64,000 bases of DNA from Paenibacillus pectinilyticus. GTDB lineage: Bacteria; Bacillota; Bacilli; Paenibacillales; NBRC-103111. Shown here piece by piece: positions 41,808 through 50,437 of the stretch; positions within the stretch are counted from its first letter, which is position 1, and each line of letters starts with the position of its first letter. The position numbers and the translations under genes are program-made. The notes beneath the pieces were generated by a model that had not been told where the DNA came from, made no database searches, and worked only from the letters and a program-made list of their open reading frames with translations. The stretch is taken from assembly GCF_001700435.1 (NCBI RefSeq), contig NZ_LYPC01000027.1, positions 186,380 to 250,379 of the forward strand. Direction: 5' to 3'.

Positions 41808-42725
41808 TTATAAGATTTGCTCACCGAAGAAAGAGCTGATCAGACTGACGGCCAGCTGTGAAGTCTTATTGCTGTCATCCAGAAGGGGATTCACTTCGAC
41901 GAACTCGGCAGAGGTGACGATGCCAGCTTCGTGCAGCATTTCCACAGCGAGATGAGCTTCGCGGAACTGAAGTCCACCTTTAACAGTGGTGCCTGTTCCC
42001 GGTGCTTCAATGGGATCCACGGAGTCCACATCATAGCTTAAATGCACACCATCGGTCCGTATTTGTATATAATCGATGGCTTCTTGCATCACTTGAGCCA
42101 TACCCTTGCGATCAATATCGTACATGGTAAAACATTTGATCCCGAGTGAACGGATCAGCTTCTTCTCACCCTCATCTAATGATCTTGCGCCAATGAGCAC
42201 AATATTCTCCGGCTTCACCTTCGGTTTATTCCCCATGATAGCCGTGAGCATCGGGTGCCCAATCCCGAGGCTGACCGCAAGCGACATCCCATGAATGTTT
42301 CCTGAAGGGCTTGTATCGGCTGAATTTAAGTCAGAATGAGCATCAATCCAGATGACCCCTAAATGATGATAATGACTGGATAATCCGGCTAATGTGCCGA
42401 TTGCAATGCTATGATCGCCACCTAGAATGAGTGGGAAATAATCTTGACTCACGACTTGTGCGACTTGCTCGGCAAGTCGGGTGTTGATTTCAATGACTTC
42501 AGCAAAGTAATTCAGATTCGTTGCATCCACTTGCGCATCTAAGGGAGCCGCCGTATCGTCTGCGAGACGAATATCAGCAACATGATCGACCGTGTAATCC
42601 ATTTGTCCTAATGCTTGAAGTAATCCTGCATCCAAAATGGCCTTAGGTCCATGGCTTGCGCCACGACGACCTGCCCCAAGATCAAAAGGGACGCTAATTG
42701 CAGCTATTTTCGGTTTGATACTCAT
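41808..42725 (-). CDS. rocF: Arginase
   Basis: 305 residues, usual length. It hydrolyses arginine to ornithine and urea in the cytoplasm. Binuclear manganese ligands are in GGDHSIAIG (about 98-106), DAHSDLN (about 125-131) and SYDVDSVDP (about 229-237). The RRGASHGPKAI N-terminus is typical of Bacillus RocF. AAAAGGAGCTG precedes ATG 42725. It is convergent with aspA and divergent from the GntR regulator. No sigma-54 -24/-12 element of the kind used by B. subtilis roc genes was found upstream. Confidence 0.95.
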   Translation of the reverse strand: MSIKPKIAAISVPFDLGAGRRGASHGPKAILDAGLLQALGQMDYTVDHVADIRLADDTAAPLDAQVDATNLNYFAEVIEINTRLAEQVAQVVSQDYFPLILGGDHSIAIGTLAGLSSHYHHLGVIWIDAHSDLNSADTSPSGNIHGMSLAVSLGIGHPMLTAIMGNKPKVKPENIVLIGARSLDEGEKKLIRSLGIKCFTMYDIDRKGMAQVMQEAIDYIQIRTDGVHLSYDVDSVDPIEAPGTGTTVKGGLQFREAHLAVEMLHEAGIVTSAEFVEVNPLLDDSNKTSQLAVSLISSFFGEQIL

Positions 42726-43102
42726 CGGATCAGCTCCTTTTAGTTGGATGATTTAACCACTTATTTGCAGGTTGCGCTCCTTTGACTAACATTCCCAATA
42801 ACGATATAACCATCCTTCTTTACTATATGAGGCTATGATTTCTTTGTTCGTTGATGCATGCCATTTTGCTATGGTGTAAAAAAAGTTTAAGTGAAAATTA
42901 TGTCATATAATCTAACATTAAATATATGAATTTACTCAAATTCCTCAAATGTTTTATTAGAAAGCACAAATAAAAGCCTAATTCTTGTCTGTTATCCTAA
43001 AATACAACCAAAATGATGTTATGTATATTGACGCTATGCCCATTTTTCATTACGATCATGGTAAATCTTACCTCACACCATGGTGATTGGAGAACGGTGC
43101 CT
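42726..43102. other. Divergent control region rocF / GntR regulator
   Basis: About 375 AT-rich bases with no gene. It holds the plus-strand promoter at 43028-43056 for the regulator gene. The rocF promoter on the other strand could not be placed with confidence. Confidence 0.5.
43028..43056 (+). promoter_or_regulatory. Promoter of the GntR regulator
   Basis: TTGACG (43028-43033), a 17-base spacer and TACGAT (43051-43056). The predicted start of transcription near 43063 lies 40 bases before ATG 43103, which rules out the longer reading frame from 43013. Confidence 0.55.
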
Positions 43103-43792
43103 ATGCTACAAGCGAATGAACTTGAGATGTACACCGCGATTAAAGACGCGATCATTGAGCAAAAACTTCGCCCGAACATGCAGCTCGTGGAGGAAGTGCT
43201 GGCTGAGTCCTTCGGAGTCAGTCGAACCCCGGTGCGTAATGTGCTGCGCCGATTGGCGAGCGAGAAATTAGTTACGGTCATTCCCTATAAAGGAACGTTC
43301 GTTGCCTGTCCATCCGCTCATGAAGCGAAGGAAGTGTTTGAAATGCGCCGAGTGATTGAAGCGGCCGCGATTCGTAAGGCAAGCAGCAAGCTGACAGAGG
43401 AACAATTTAGCCAGCTGGCAATAATGCTCGACGATGAACATGAAGCACATCATCAAGGGGATTTGTTGGGGGCGTTGCGGATAACAGGCGACTTTCATTT
43501 GCGGATTGCTGAGATCGCCGGCAATTATTACTATTATCGCTACCTAGAAGAATTGGTGTCGCTCACGTATGTGATTATCGCCTTTTACGGGATGAAGAAG
43601 AATCGATATTGTCATGATCATGAACAAATTTTAACAGCTCTTCGTGACGGGAATGTCGATGATGCTGAAAACTTTATGGTCGAACATCTGAGAGAAATCG
43701 AAGCTTCTTTGGATTTTGAAGAACATGAGGCGAAGACACAATCACTTACGGATATTTTTAAATCGCGCAGCCATGCTCCTCTCAGAAGGTAG
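43103..43792 (+). CDS. GntR-family (FCD/FadR subfamily) transcriptional regulator
   Basis: 229 residues from ATG 43103, with GGAG ten bases upstream. The winged helix (about 1-70) contains LRPNMQLVEEVLAESFGVSRTPVRNVLRRLASEKLV and ends with PYKGTFVACP. The helical FCD effector domain (about 78-215) has FEMRRVIEAAAIR, FHLRIAEIAGN and the final DHEQILTALRDGNVDDAENFMVEHL, whose histidines normally bind metal and ligand. FCD regulators sense small carboxylates or ureides. Immediately downstream are two TTGTATACAA-like boxes and an ABC transporter/allantoinase operon, so it likely represses those genes. Confidence 0.9.
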   Translation: MLQANELEMYTAIKDAIIEQKLRPNMQLVEEVLAESFGVSRTPVRNVLRRLASEKLVTVIPYKGTFVACPSAHEAKEVFEMRRVIEAAAIRKASSKLTEEQFSQLAIMLDDEHEAHHQGDLLGALRITGDFHLRIAEIAGNYYYYRYLEELVSLTYVIIAFYGMKKNRYCHDHEQILTALRDGNVDDAENFMVEHLREIEASLDFEEHEAKTQSLTDIFKSRSHAPLRR

Positions 43793-43810
43793 CTTTTTTT
43801 ATACGGAAGA

Positions 43811-43854
43811 TTGTATACAACCTTGTGTGTGATTCACGCTTACATTGCATACAA
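43811..43854. promoter_or_regulatory. Two GntR-type operator boxes
   Basis: TTGTATACAA (43811-43820) is a perfect palindrome and TTGCATACAA (43845-43854) differs by one base. The core is the one bound by GntR-family proteins such as B. subtilis GntR. They lie 50-90 bases before the ATPase gene, bracketing a likely promoter (TTGTGT at 43823). The adjacent GntR protein is the obvious candidate ligand. Confidence 0.6.
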
Positions 43855-43902
43855 CGGGTATTGATTGATGGAAACGTTGAGTAGAAGAAGGGGGAAGAGG
43901 GC

Positions 43903-44646
43903 ATGCAGCTAACAGTAAAAGGGGTAGGGAAAAGCTACGGAGATCGTACGGTGCTGAAATCGGTGGATTTGACTGTGTTTTCACATGAGTTTATTTGCAT
44001 CCTAGGGCATAGCGGTTGTGGGAAATCAACGTTATTGAACATGGTTGCTGGCTACTTGCTTCCCGATGAGGGAGAAATCACGGTAGATGGGGAGCCCGTT
44101 AAGGGACCATCGAAATCGCGGGGGATGGTTTTTCAAGATCATGCACTATTTCCATGGTACACCGTGCTGGAGAACATCTCCTTTGGACCGGATGTACAGG
44201 GTTTGCCGAAAGCGCGAGCCAAAGAAATTGGCAGGGAGTTTCTACAGCTTGTTGGGTTAGACAATTATGCAAATCATTACCCAGCTGAATTATCCGGCGG
44301 TATGAAACAGCGGGTCGGCATCGCGCGGGCGTTAGCCAGTTCACCTGAAATCCTCTTGATGGATGAACCTTTTGGGGCGCTAGATATTCTAACCCGAGAT
44401 ATGATGCGAAGGGAGCTTAGGCGCATCTGTGCGAAGCTGAAGCCGACGATCCTTTTTGTCACCCATAGTATTAGTGAAGCTGTGTATTTGGCCGATCGGG
44501 TTGTAGTGATGAAGGATGGCGAGATAGCGGAGACGTTCTCGATCAAGATTGAGCATCCGCGAACGTTTGAATCCCCAGGGTTCAGTGAAGCGATGCATAA
44601 CATCGAGCGAATTCTCATGGAAGATGACATCGAGGAGGCGATCTGA
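43903..44646 (+). CDS. NitT/TauT-type ABC transporter ATP-binding protein
   Basis: 247 residues. Walker A is GHSGCGKST (about 37-45), the signature LSGGMKQRVGIARA (about 127-140) and Walker B ILLMDEP (about 148-154). The switch histidine is in FVTHS. The sequence is closest to SsuB/TauB-like ATPases of the nitrate/sulfonate/taurine/pyrimidine group. GGGGGAAGAGGGC precedes ATG 43903, and its stop overlaps the permease start by one base (TGATG). It drives import of the substrate bound by the protein at 45574. Confidence 0.93.
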   Translation: MQLTVKGVGKSYGDRTVLKSVDLTVFSHEFICILGHSGCGKSTLLNMVAGYLLPDEGEITVDGEPVKGPSKSRGMVFQDHALFPWYTVLENISFGPDVQGLPKARAKEIGREFLQLVGLDNYANHYPAELSGGMKQRVGIARALASSPEILLMDEPFGALDILTRDMMRRELRRICAKLKPTILFVTHSISEAVYLADRVVVMKDGEIAETFSIKIEHPRTFESPGFSEAMHNIERILMEDDIEEAI

Positions 44647-45527
44647 TGAGTGAACCATCGGTAACTGTGGTTAGTGATAGCGAGTTAATGTTAGCAGGGG
44701 CGAAAGGTGTTAAACCTCGACTGAAACGCGTTGCAGGCAAGGAAAGCTGGTTCGTGAGATGGAATCTCATGCCGTTCATCACATTCTTCGTGGTATGGGA
44801 AGCTTTTTCTCAGTTAAATGAGAAGGTTGCTTGGTTTAATCCCCTCTTTTTACCGCCGCCATCTGTGATTGTTTCAGACGCTTGGGATCTGGCCAAGACA
44901 GGTATTATCGTGGAAAGCTTAGTTTCCAGCTCAATCCGGATCGCTCTTGGTTTCATCATTGGGTGTCTCATTGCGGTGGTGTTCGGCATTCTGATGAGTA
45001 AATTTCGAACCTTTGAGCGATGGATGTCACCGATACTCAATCTGGTTAGTCCGATTCCGGCTTTAGCGCTGCTCCCACTGTTTATCATCTGGTTCGGGAT
45101 TGGCGAATTCCCGAAGGTGCTGCTGATCGCATGGACCACTTTCGTTCCTGTTTTGGTGTATACCGTTGACGGCTTCAAATCGGTCCCTTCAACACTCATT
45201 CGTTCCGCGCTGAGTCTTGGCGCTTCGGAAAGGCAGATTTTTACCCGCGTGATGATCCCTTCGGCGATTCCGAATTTCATTGTTGGCGCGCGAGTCAGCC
45301 TGGGGTTGTCGTTCTCTGCGCTAATTGTTTCCGAGATGATGGGAGCGAGGTCAGGGCTTGGCTATATCATCGTGGATGCACGGAACTATTTTAAAATTTC
45401 CAACATGTTTGTGGCCATTATTTTAATTGGCTTATCATACAGCTTGTTCTCATTTTTAGTGAAATTGGTGGAGAGGAGGGTCCTCGCTTGGCGTAAAGGC
45501 GGGATTAGAGATGCAGTTGAGAAGTAG
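44646..45527 (+). CDS. NitT/TauT-type ABC transporter permease
   Basis: 293 residues, with a cytoplasmic N-terminal 45 and about six spans. The BPD_transp_1 EAA-like loop is near ALSLGASERQIFTRVMIPSAIPNFIVGARVSLG (about 178-210). SPIPALALLPLFIIWFGIGEFPKVLLI is the family's conserved middle segment. It is coupled to the ATPase gene by a one-base overlap and is followed after 46 bases by the binding protein. Confidence 0.93.
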   Translation: MSEPSVTVVSDSELMLAGAKGVKPRLKRVAGKESWFVRWNLMPFITFFVVWEAFSQLNEKVAWFNPLFLPPPSVIVSDAWDLAKTGIIVESLVSSSIRIALGFIIGCLIAVVFGILMSKFRTFERWMSPILNLVSPIPALALLPLFIIWFGIGEFPKVLLIAWTTFVPVLVYTVDGFKSVPSTLIRSALSLGASERQIFTRVMIPSAIPNFIVGARVSLGLSFSALIVSEMMGARSGLGYIIVDARNYFKISNMFVAIILIGLSYSLFSFLVKLVERRVLAWRKGGIRDAVEK

Positions 45528-45573
45528 CAGTTTTTAAATTCAAACAAATAGAGAGATTAGTGGAGGGAAACAC

Positions 45574-46704
45574 ATGAAAAACAAACGGATATGGGCTCAA
45601 TCATTCTTGGTTTTGATCGCAGCAGCTATGGTCGTGACAGCATGTAGTTCCAAAGAAGCATCGACGAGCACGACGACACCAGCAGCATCTGTGGCTGCAA
45701 CGGCAACCACGGCACCTGTCGCAGCAGCGACCACAGCAGCAACACCAGCGGCTGCAGTTCCTGAAACGAAGGACGTGACCTTAGTCGGTGTACGCGATGC
45801 ACAAATCTCCTCGCAGCAAATCATTGCAGATAAGCTCGGCTACTTCAAAGAAGCAGGACTCAACGTGACCTCTCAGCTCATCGAAAGTGGACCCGATATT
45901 GGACCGATGGTTGCCGGCGGCAGCGCACCCCTGTCCATTCAAACGAACTTCATGGATATTATTCTAAAATCCTCCAATGTACCGGTTAAAATTGTAGCCC
46001 CTCTTGCTCAAATTGCTGGAACGCAAGCTGTTGTTGGTTCTAAAAATTTGGTGCTGAAGTCGGCCAAAGACCTCGAAGGTAAAACCATCGGGATCCCGAA
46101 CGGCGCTGACGTGAAAATTGCCATTGATAATATGGGGAAAGAGCTTGGCGTAGATGTGACCAAAATTAAATACGTGAACATCGCACCAAGTGATGCGGTC
46201 GTAGCTCTGCAAAAAGGCGATATTGATGCCCTAGCATGCTGGGAGCCCTTCATCACCAAAGCGATTCAAGGCGGCGGGAAGTTCTTATTCAGTGGAACGA
46301 AGAGTGATTTGCCAGATAAAAAAGGCGATGTGAACTGGATGAGTGTTCATACGACGATGCAGGTTTCTGATGAGTATATTAAGAAAAACCCGAATACGAT
46401 TAAAGCGATTCTGGCTGGACTTGAAAAAGCAACGAATTACATTAATAGTAACCGTGATGACGCGATTAAAATCCTAGCTCCTGAGCTTCATCTAAGTGTA
46501 GAAGAATTAACGCAAATTATGAGCCGAAATGTGTATTCAATGGAAGTGAATGATACGTACGTAAATGGTAGTAATGGCGCTGCGGTTGGTGAATATTTGA
46601 AAGCTGTAGGTAATATTAAAACCATTCCAACGGCAATTTCCTACCATGATTTAAGCCTATTGAAAGCTGTAGATCCTGCGCTGATCAAAGTGGAATTGAA
46701 ATAA
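45574..46704 (+). CDS. NitT/TauT-type substrate-binding lipoprotein
   Basis: 376 residues. The lipobox VVTACSS has the lipidation Cys near residue 24. An Ala/Thr-rich linker of about 35 residues follows. The body is an NMT1/SsuA-like periplasmic fold (DKLGYFKEAGLNV, GSAPLSIQTNFMDIIL, PSDAVVALQKGDIDALACWEPFI). AGTGGAGGGAAAC precedes ATG 45574. The ligand is unknown; the following allantoinase gene suggests allantoin or a related ureide or purine product. Confidence 0.9.
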   Translation: MKNKRIWAQSFLVLIAAAMVVTACSSKEASTSTTTPAASVAATATTAPVAAATTAATPAAAVPETKDVTLVGVRDAQISSQQIIADKLGYFKEAGLNVTSQLIESGPDIGPMVAGGSAPLSIQTNFMDIILKSSNVPVKIVAPLAQIAGTQAVVGSKNLVLKSAKDLEGKTIGIPNGADVKIAIDNMGKELGVDVTKIKYVNIAPSDAVVALQKGDIDALACWEPFITKAIQGGGKFLFSGTKSDLPDKKGDVNWMSVHTTMQVSDEYIKKNPNTIKAILAGLEKATNYINSNRDDAIKILAPELHLSVEELTQIMSRNVYSMEVNDTYVNGSNGAAVGEYLKAVGNIKTIPTAISYHDLSLLKAVDPALIKVELK

Positions 46705-46712
46705 CGTTATTC

Positions 46713-46744
46713 GCAGGGCCGAGGCATACGTGTTTCGGCCCTGC
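46713..46744 (+). terminator. Intercistronic stem-loop after binding-protein gene
   Basis: GCAGGGCCGA (46713-46722) pairs perfectly with TCGGCCCTGC (46735-46744). No T-run follows. It separates the binding protein from allB and probably stabilises the upstream mRNA or partly ends transcription. Confidence 0.6.
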
Positions 46745-46778
46745 TGCTGTTCAAACATGGTTAGCCGAGGTGAAGAGA

Positions 46779-48143
46779 ATGAGCGAACGACTCGATTTGA
46801 TTATACGAAACGGTTCCGTTGTCGGTCTGGATGAGGTCCGTTTTTTGGATATAGGGATTAAGTATGGTCGGATTACCCATGTGCAGGAAGGTCTCCTGTT
46901 AGAAGCGGAGCAGGAGATCGATGCATCTGGAAACATCATTATGGCGGGAATGATCGATGTACATGTTCACTTAAATGAGCCTGGACTTGGAGATTGGGAA
47001 GGCTTCGCCTCTGGGTCGGCTGCTTTAGCTGCGGGAGGGTGCACGACTTACTTCGATATGCCGCTGAATGGCGTTCCACCGACGGTGACGGTGGCGGCTT
47101 TGAAGATGAAGCTGGCCGCTGCGAGCGGATACTCGCATGTGGATTATGCGCTGTGGGGCGGGCTTGTCCCAGGGCATTTAGATGATTTGGAAGCGCTGAA
47201 CGAAGCGGGCGTTATCGGTTTTAAGGCATTCATGTCCGCACCGGGGGATCCGGGTGAGGAGGCGTTCCGTGAGGTCGATGACCTCACCTTGTGGGAAGGG
47301 ATGAAGCGAATTGCACGCATGAATCGCGTGCTGGCCCTTCACGCGGAGAGTGAAGCGATCGTTTCACGGTTAACGCGGGAGAAGCAAGCGGCCGGAGAAG
47401 TGGCGGCAGCGGATTACAGCGCATCCCGCCCCATCATCGCCGAGCTAGAGGCGGTGAATCGCGCGCTATTTTATGCGGAGCAGACAGGGTGTGCGCTTCA
47501 TTTCGTGCATATAAGCTCTGAGGCGGCGGTACAGCAAATTGTGGAGGCCAAACGACGCGGCATGGATGTAACGCTAGAAACGTGTCCGCATTATTTAGCG
47601 CTGACCGACGAGGATTTGGAGCGGATGGGTCCCACGGCCAAATGTGCACCACCACTTCGAAGTGAAGCTGAGCGGGAGAAATTATGGGAGGCCTTGCGTC
47701 TGGGCTGGATTGATATGATTTCTTCGGATCATTCGCCGTGTCCTGGGGAATTGAAGGAATCACTGGATTATTTCGAAGCCTGGGGCGGGATCTCAGGTGC
47801 TCAGAGCTCGCTGGAAGTGTTGCTGGATGAAGGTTATGTAAAGCGTGGCATCCCGCTTCCTCATTTAAGTCGATTACTTTCTTATGCGCCAGCTCAAAGA
47901 TTCGGGCTCCTCCCCCGCAAAGGGGAGATTCGAATAGGTGCAGATGCCGATCTCGTCATGGTATCTCTCACGAAGGGGTATGAACTGAAGGCTGCTGATT
48001 TATGGTATAAGCATAAGCATAGTCCCTATGTGGGTAGAAAGCTTGGCTGTAAAGTACTTGCAACTTGGAGCCAGGGGCGACTCGTATATGAAGAAATCGC
48101 AGGTGTTCTGGCAGAAACGGCCGGTGAATGGGTAAAAGGTTAG
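46779..48143 (+). CDS. allB: Allantoinase
   Basis: 454 residues from ATG 46779, with GAGGTGAAG upstream. It opens the hydantoin ring of allantoin to give allantoate. Metal ligands are in DVHVHLNEPG (about 58-67), the carbamylated lysine is in VIGFKAFMS (about 151), and histidines are in LALHAESEA, FVHISS and ISSDHSPCP. The TYFDMPLNGVPPTV and EAWGGISGAQSSLEVL stretches separate AllB from dihydroorotase and hydantoinase. It is the last gene of the ABC transporter operon and ends the purine-ureide import route. Confidence 0.93.
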   Translation: MSERLDLIIRNGSVVGLDEVRFLDIGIKYGRITHVQEGLLLEAEQEIDASGNIIMAGMIDVHVHLNEPGLGDWEGFASGSAALAAGGCTTYFDMPLNGVPPTVTVAALKMKLAAASGYSHVDYALWGGLVPGHLDDLEALNEAGVIGFKAFMSAPGDPGEEAFREVDDLTLWEGMKRIARMNRVLALHAESEAIVSRLTREKQAAGEVAAADYSASRPIIAELEAVNRALFYAEQTGCALHFVHISSEAAVQQIVEAKRRGMDVTLETCPHYLALTDEDLERMGPTAKCAPPLRSEAEREKLWEALRLGWIDMISSDHSPCPGELKESLDYFEAWGGISGAQSSLEVLLDEGYVKRGIPLPHLSRLLSYAPAQRFGLLPRKGEIRIGADADLVMVSLTKGYELKAADLWYKHKHSPYVGRKLGCKVLATWSQGRLVYEEIAGVLAETAGEWVKG

Positions 48144-48156
48144 TGGATGGGAATGT

Positions 48157-48203
48157 GAAGGCTGTCCCTCGAGTCGGTCAATGACTTGAAGGATGGCCTT
48201 TTG
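48157..48203 (+). terminator. Rho-independent terminator of the allB operon
   Basis: A long imperfect stem from GAAGGCTGTCC (48157) to GGATGGCCTTTT (ends about 48202), 14 bases after the allB stop. Confidence 0.75.
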
Positions 48204-48303
48204 TGCGCTTTCGGTTAACATGCTATGGGATGTTGGTGATATAATTACAGGGGATAACTATCGATCTTACCTCAAGAATAGACTAGCATAGGAGTGTGAA
48301 GAT

Positions 48304-49584
48304 GTGAAAAACCTTCGAAACTGGGCTGGCAACTACACGTTTAGTGCCTCGGAACTTCATGTTCCTGCAAGTGTGGAAGAAATTCAAGAAATCGTAGCCC
48401 ACAGCCGTCAAATCAAGGTGCTTGGCACGCGTCACTCTTTTAATGGCATTGCTGATTCCACGGAGAAACTGATTTCGCTGGAGAAACTGAATCAAGTCAT
48501 CGCCATTGACCCTGTGAACCATAGAGACACCGTGGAAGCAGGCATCCGGTATGGTGAGCTTTGCCAATATCTGAATGGCTACGGATATGCGATTCATAAT
48601 TTGGCATCACTGCCACACATTACGATTGCAGGTGCTATTGCAACAGCAACACATGGTTCGGGTGATGCGAATGGCAATTTGGCTACGATCGTTCACTCGT
48701 TAGAAATGGTCAAAGCGGATGGCGATGTGGTCGTGCTCTCTCGTGATGATCAGGGGGGAGATTTCGCCGGCGCCGTTGTTGGACTTGGTGGTTTAGGCAT
48801 CGTGACAAAACTCACCTTAGATCTCGTTCCAGCCTTTCAAATGACGCAGCATGTATATGATAATCTGCCACTCGCGCAATTGGAAACGCATTTTGATGAT
48901 ATTTTCTCCAGCGCCTATAGTGTGAGCCTATTCGCGGATTGGACGAACGCGTCCTTCAATCAAGTCTGGGTTAAACGGAAACTAACAGATACCACTGTAG
49001 ACACAACTGCCTTACAGGCGGAGCCTGAATTTTATGGGGCAGTGTTAGCGGATGTGCCTCGACACCCGGTACCAGGCTATACAGGGGAGAATTGCAGCCA
49101 ACAATTGGGCGTTCCCGGTCCGTGGCACGAACGATTAGCGCATTTTCGCATGGATTTCACTCCGAGTGCTGGCGAGGAGCTGCAGAGTGAGTATTTCGTA
49201 TCACGTGCGGATGCTTATGAGGCGCTGTGTGCGCTTGACCGAATACGTGAACATATTTCGCCGCTTCTCTTTGTTTCCGAGGTACGTACGATTGCCGAGG
49301 ATGATTTGTGGATGAGCCCTTGTTATGGGCAAAAGTCCGTAGCGTTCCATTTTACGTGGAAACCGGATTGGGAGGCCGTTCGGCATGTATTGCCGCTCAT
49401 CGAAAAGCAACTCGAACCCTTCCATGCTCGCCCCCATTGGGGGAAGCTGTTTACCATGCCGCCTGCACGGTTAGCGGAGCTTTATCAGAAGCTGCCTGAT
49501 TTCCAACAACTTCTTCATCACTATGATCCCCAAGGAAAGTTCCGCAATGCCTTTTTACATACGTATATCATGGGGGACTGTTAG
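48304..49584 (+). CDS. FAD-dependent alditol/sugar oxidase
   Basis: 426 residues from GTG 48304 (AGGAG nine bases upstream; the nearby ATG hits a stop at once). The FAD-binding_4 N-terminus has VLGTRHSFNGIAD, with the histidine typical of covalent flavin attachment, then PHITIAGAIATATHGSG and GLGGLGIVTKLTLDLVP. The C-terminal half matches the alditol oxidase/aldonolactone oxidase domain, ending in HWGKLF and YDPQGKFRNAFL. Streptomyces AldO oxidises xylitol and sorbitol with production of hydrogen peroxide. No signal peptide, so cytoplasmic. The exact polyol is unknown. Confidence 0.88.
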   Translation: MKNLRNWAGNYTFSASELHVPASVEEIQEIVAHSRQIKVLGTRHSFNGIADSTEKLISLEKLNQVIAIDPVNHRDTVEAGIRYGELCQYLNGYGYAIHNLASLPHITIAGAIATATHGSGDANGNLATIVHSLEMVKADGDVVVLSRDDQGGDFAGAVVGLGGLGIVTKLTLDLVPAFQMTQHVYDNLPLAQLETHFDDIFSSAYSVSLFADWTNASFNQVWVKRKLTDTTVDTTALQAEPEFYGAVLADVPRHPVPGYTGENCSQQLGVPGPWHERLAHFRMDFTPSAGEELQSEYFVSRADAYEALCALDRIREHISPLLFVSEVRTIAEDDLWMSPCYGQKSVAFHFTWKPDWEAVRHVLPLIEKQLEPFHARPHWGKLFTMPPARLAELYQKLPDFQQLLHHYDPQGKFRNAFLHTYIMGDC

Positions 49585-49612
49585 ATCCATTTAGCTAAGA
49601 AAGAGGGATAAC

Positions 49613-50089
49613 ATGGGACACATCGTATTCAAGCAACTTGAAGCTATTCGTCATTTGACCATCGGAGCGGTTGAGGGATTATCTGAACAATCGCTAGATC
49701 GTGTGCCGGAGGGCTTCAATAACAATGTGAGATGGAATTTGGGCCATATCTATGTGGTTCAAGAAAAGTTTGCTTTTCATTTCAGTGGTGAGAAGATGGA
49801 GCTGCCTGAGAACTTTGATCGGCTATTTGCCAAAGGGACCAAACCGTCAGACTGGAAGGAGTCGCTTCCCACCCTTGAGGTCTTACTTAAGATGCTTGCC
49901 GAGCAGCCTAAACGAATTCAAGCAACATTCCTTGATCGCTTTGATGAGCAGGTGACAGCTCCTTTTACGACAGGCAGCGGCGTACGGCTAAGTACAATCG
50001 GAGAGTTTCTGACGTTTACACTGTATCACGAAGGTATGCATTTCCAGGCGATTTCCCTGCTTAAAAGATTTGGGGATCCGCGTGTATAG
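49613..50089 (+). CDS. DinB-family protein
   Basis: 158 residues. A four-helix bundle with the DinB metal ligand pattern: histidine in VRWNLGHIYVVQ (about 45) and two further histidines in LYHEGMHFQAI (about 143-147). The family includes thiol transferases and stress proteins of mostly unknown substrate. ATG 49613 has AAGAGGGA upstream. It follows the oxidase gene by 28 bases on the same strand, so the two are probably one transcript, closed by a terminator. Confidence 0.87.
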   Translation: MGHIVFKQLEAIRHLTIGAVEGLSEQSLDRVPEGFNNNVRWNLGHIYVVQEKFAFHFSGEKMELPENFDRLFAKGTKPSDWKESLPTLEVLLKMLAEQPKRIQATFLDRFDEQVTAPFTTGSGVRLSTIGEFLTFTLYHEGMHFQAISLLKRFGDPRV

Positions 50090-50117
50090 ATAAATGGTTG
50101 TTCCTAGCTAATTCGTA

Positions 50118-50168
50118 GAAGAATCTTCAAAACCACTCTAGGGGTGGATTTGGAGGTTCTTTTTTCTT
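50118..50168 (+). terminator. Rho-independent terminator
   Basis: AGAATCTTCAAAACCAC pairs with GGTGGATTTGGAGGTTCT with small bulges and is followed by six T residues. Confidence 0.8.
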
Positions 50169-50437
50169 TTCACCATTATTCAGAAAATTTAGTGAAAAAG
50201 TTAAAAAAGTATTCAAAGAGGTCAATTTGTTTTCTTATCGGGCCGCTTTTTTGTAGCTATGATGAGGAAAGAAAGGTGTAACGGATAGGATGCCGTTAGA
50301 CATAAGTGAAAGAAAGGAGTAATTAGTGATTCGATTGAAAGCGCTTAACTTATTTGGGAGGATTAGGGAGTAAGGGGTTTAATGTAAGAATGCTTCAGGA
50401 GTTAAGTCACATTTTCAGTAATGGGGAGGCGGCATTT
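50169..50437 (+). other. Leader region of the SLH surface-protein gene
   Basis: About 270 bases without a gene. TATGAT at 50258-50263 is a possible -10 element, with a poor -35. A cre-like box lies at 50336-50349. The long leader before the TTG start at 50438 could carry post-transcriptional control, but no known riboswitch was recognised. Confidence 0.4.
50336..50349 (+). promoter_or_regulatory. Weak cre-like box
   Basis: TGAAAGCGCTTAAC has the cre core AAGCGCTT but misses the last two consensus bases. It lies about 90 bases before the TTG start of the SLH protein. Confidence 0.3.

Noticed and set aside
43013-43102. N-terminal extension of the GntR regulator
   Set aside because: It begins upstream of the promoter at 43028-43056 and reads as a hydrophobic sequence unlike GntR proteins.
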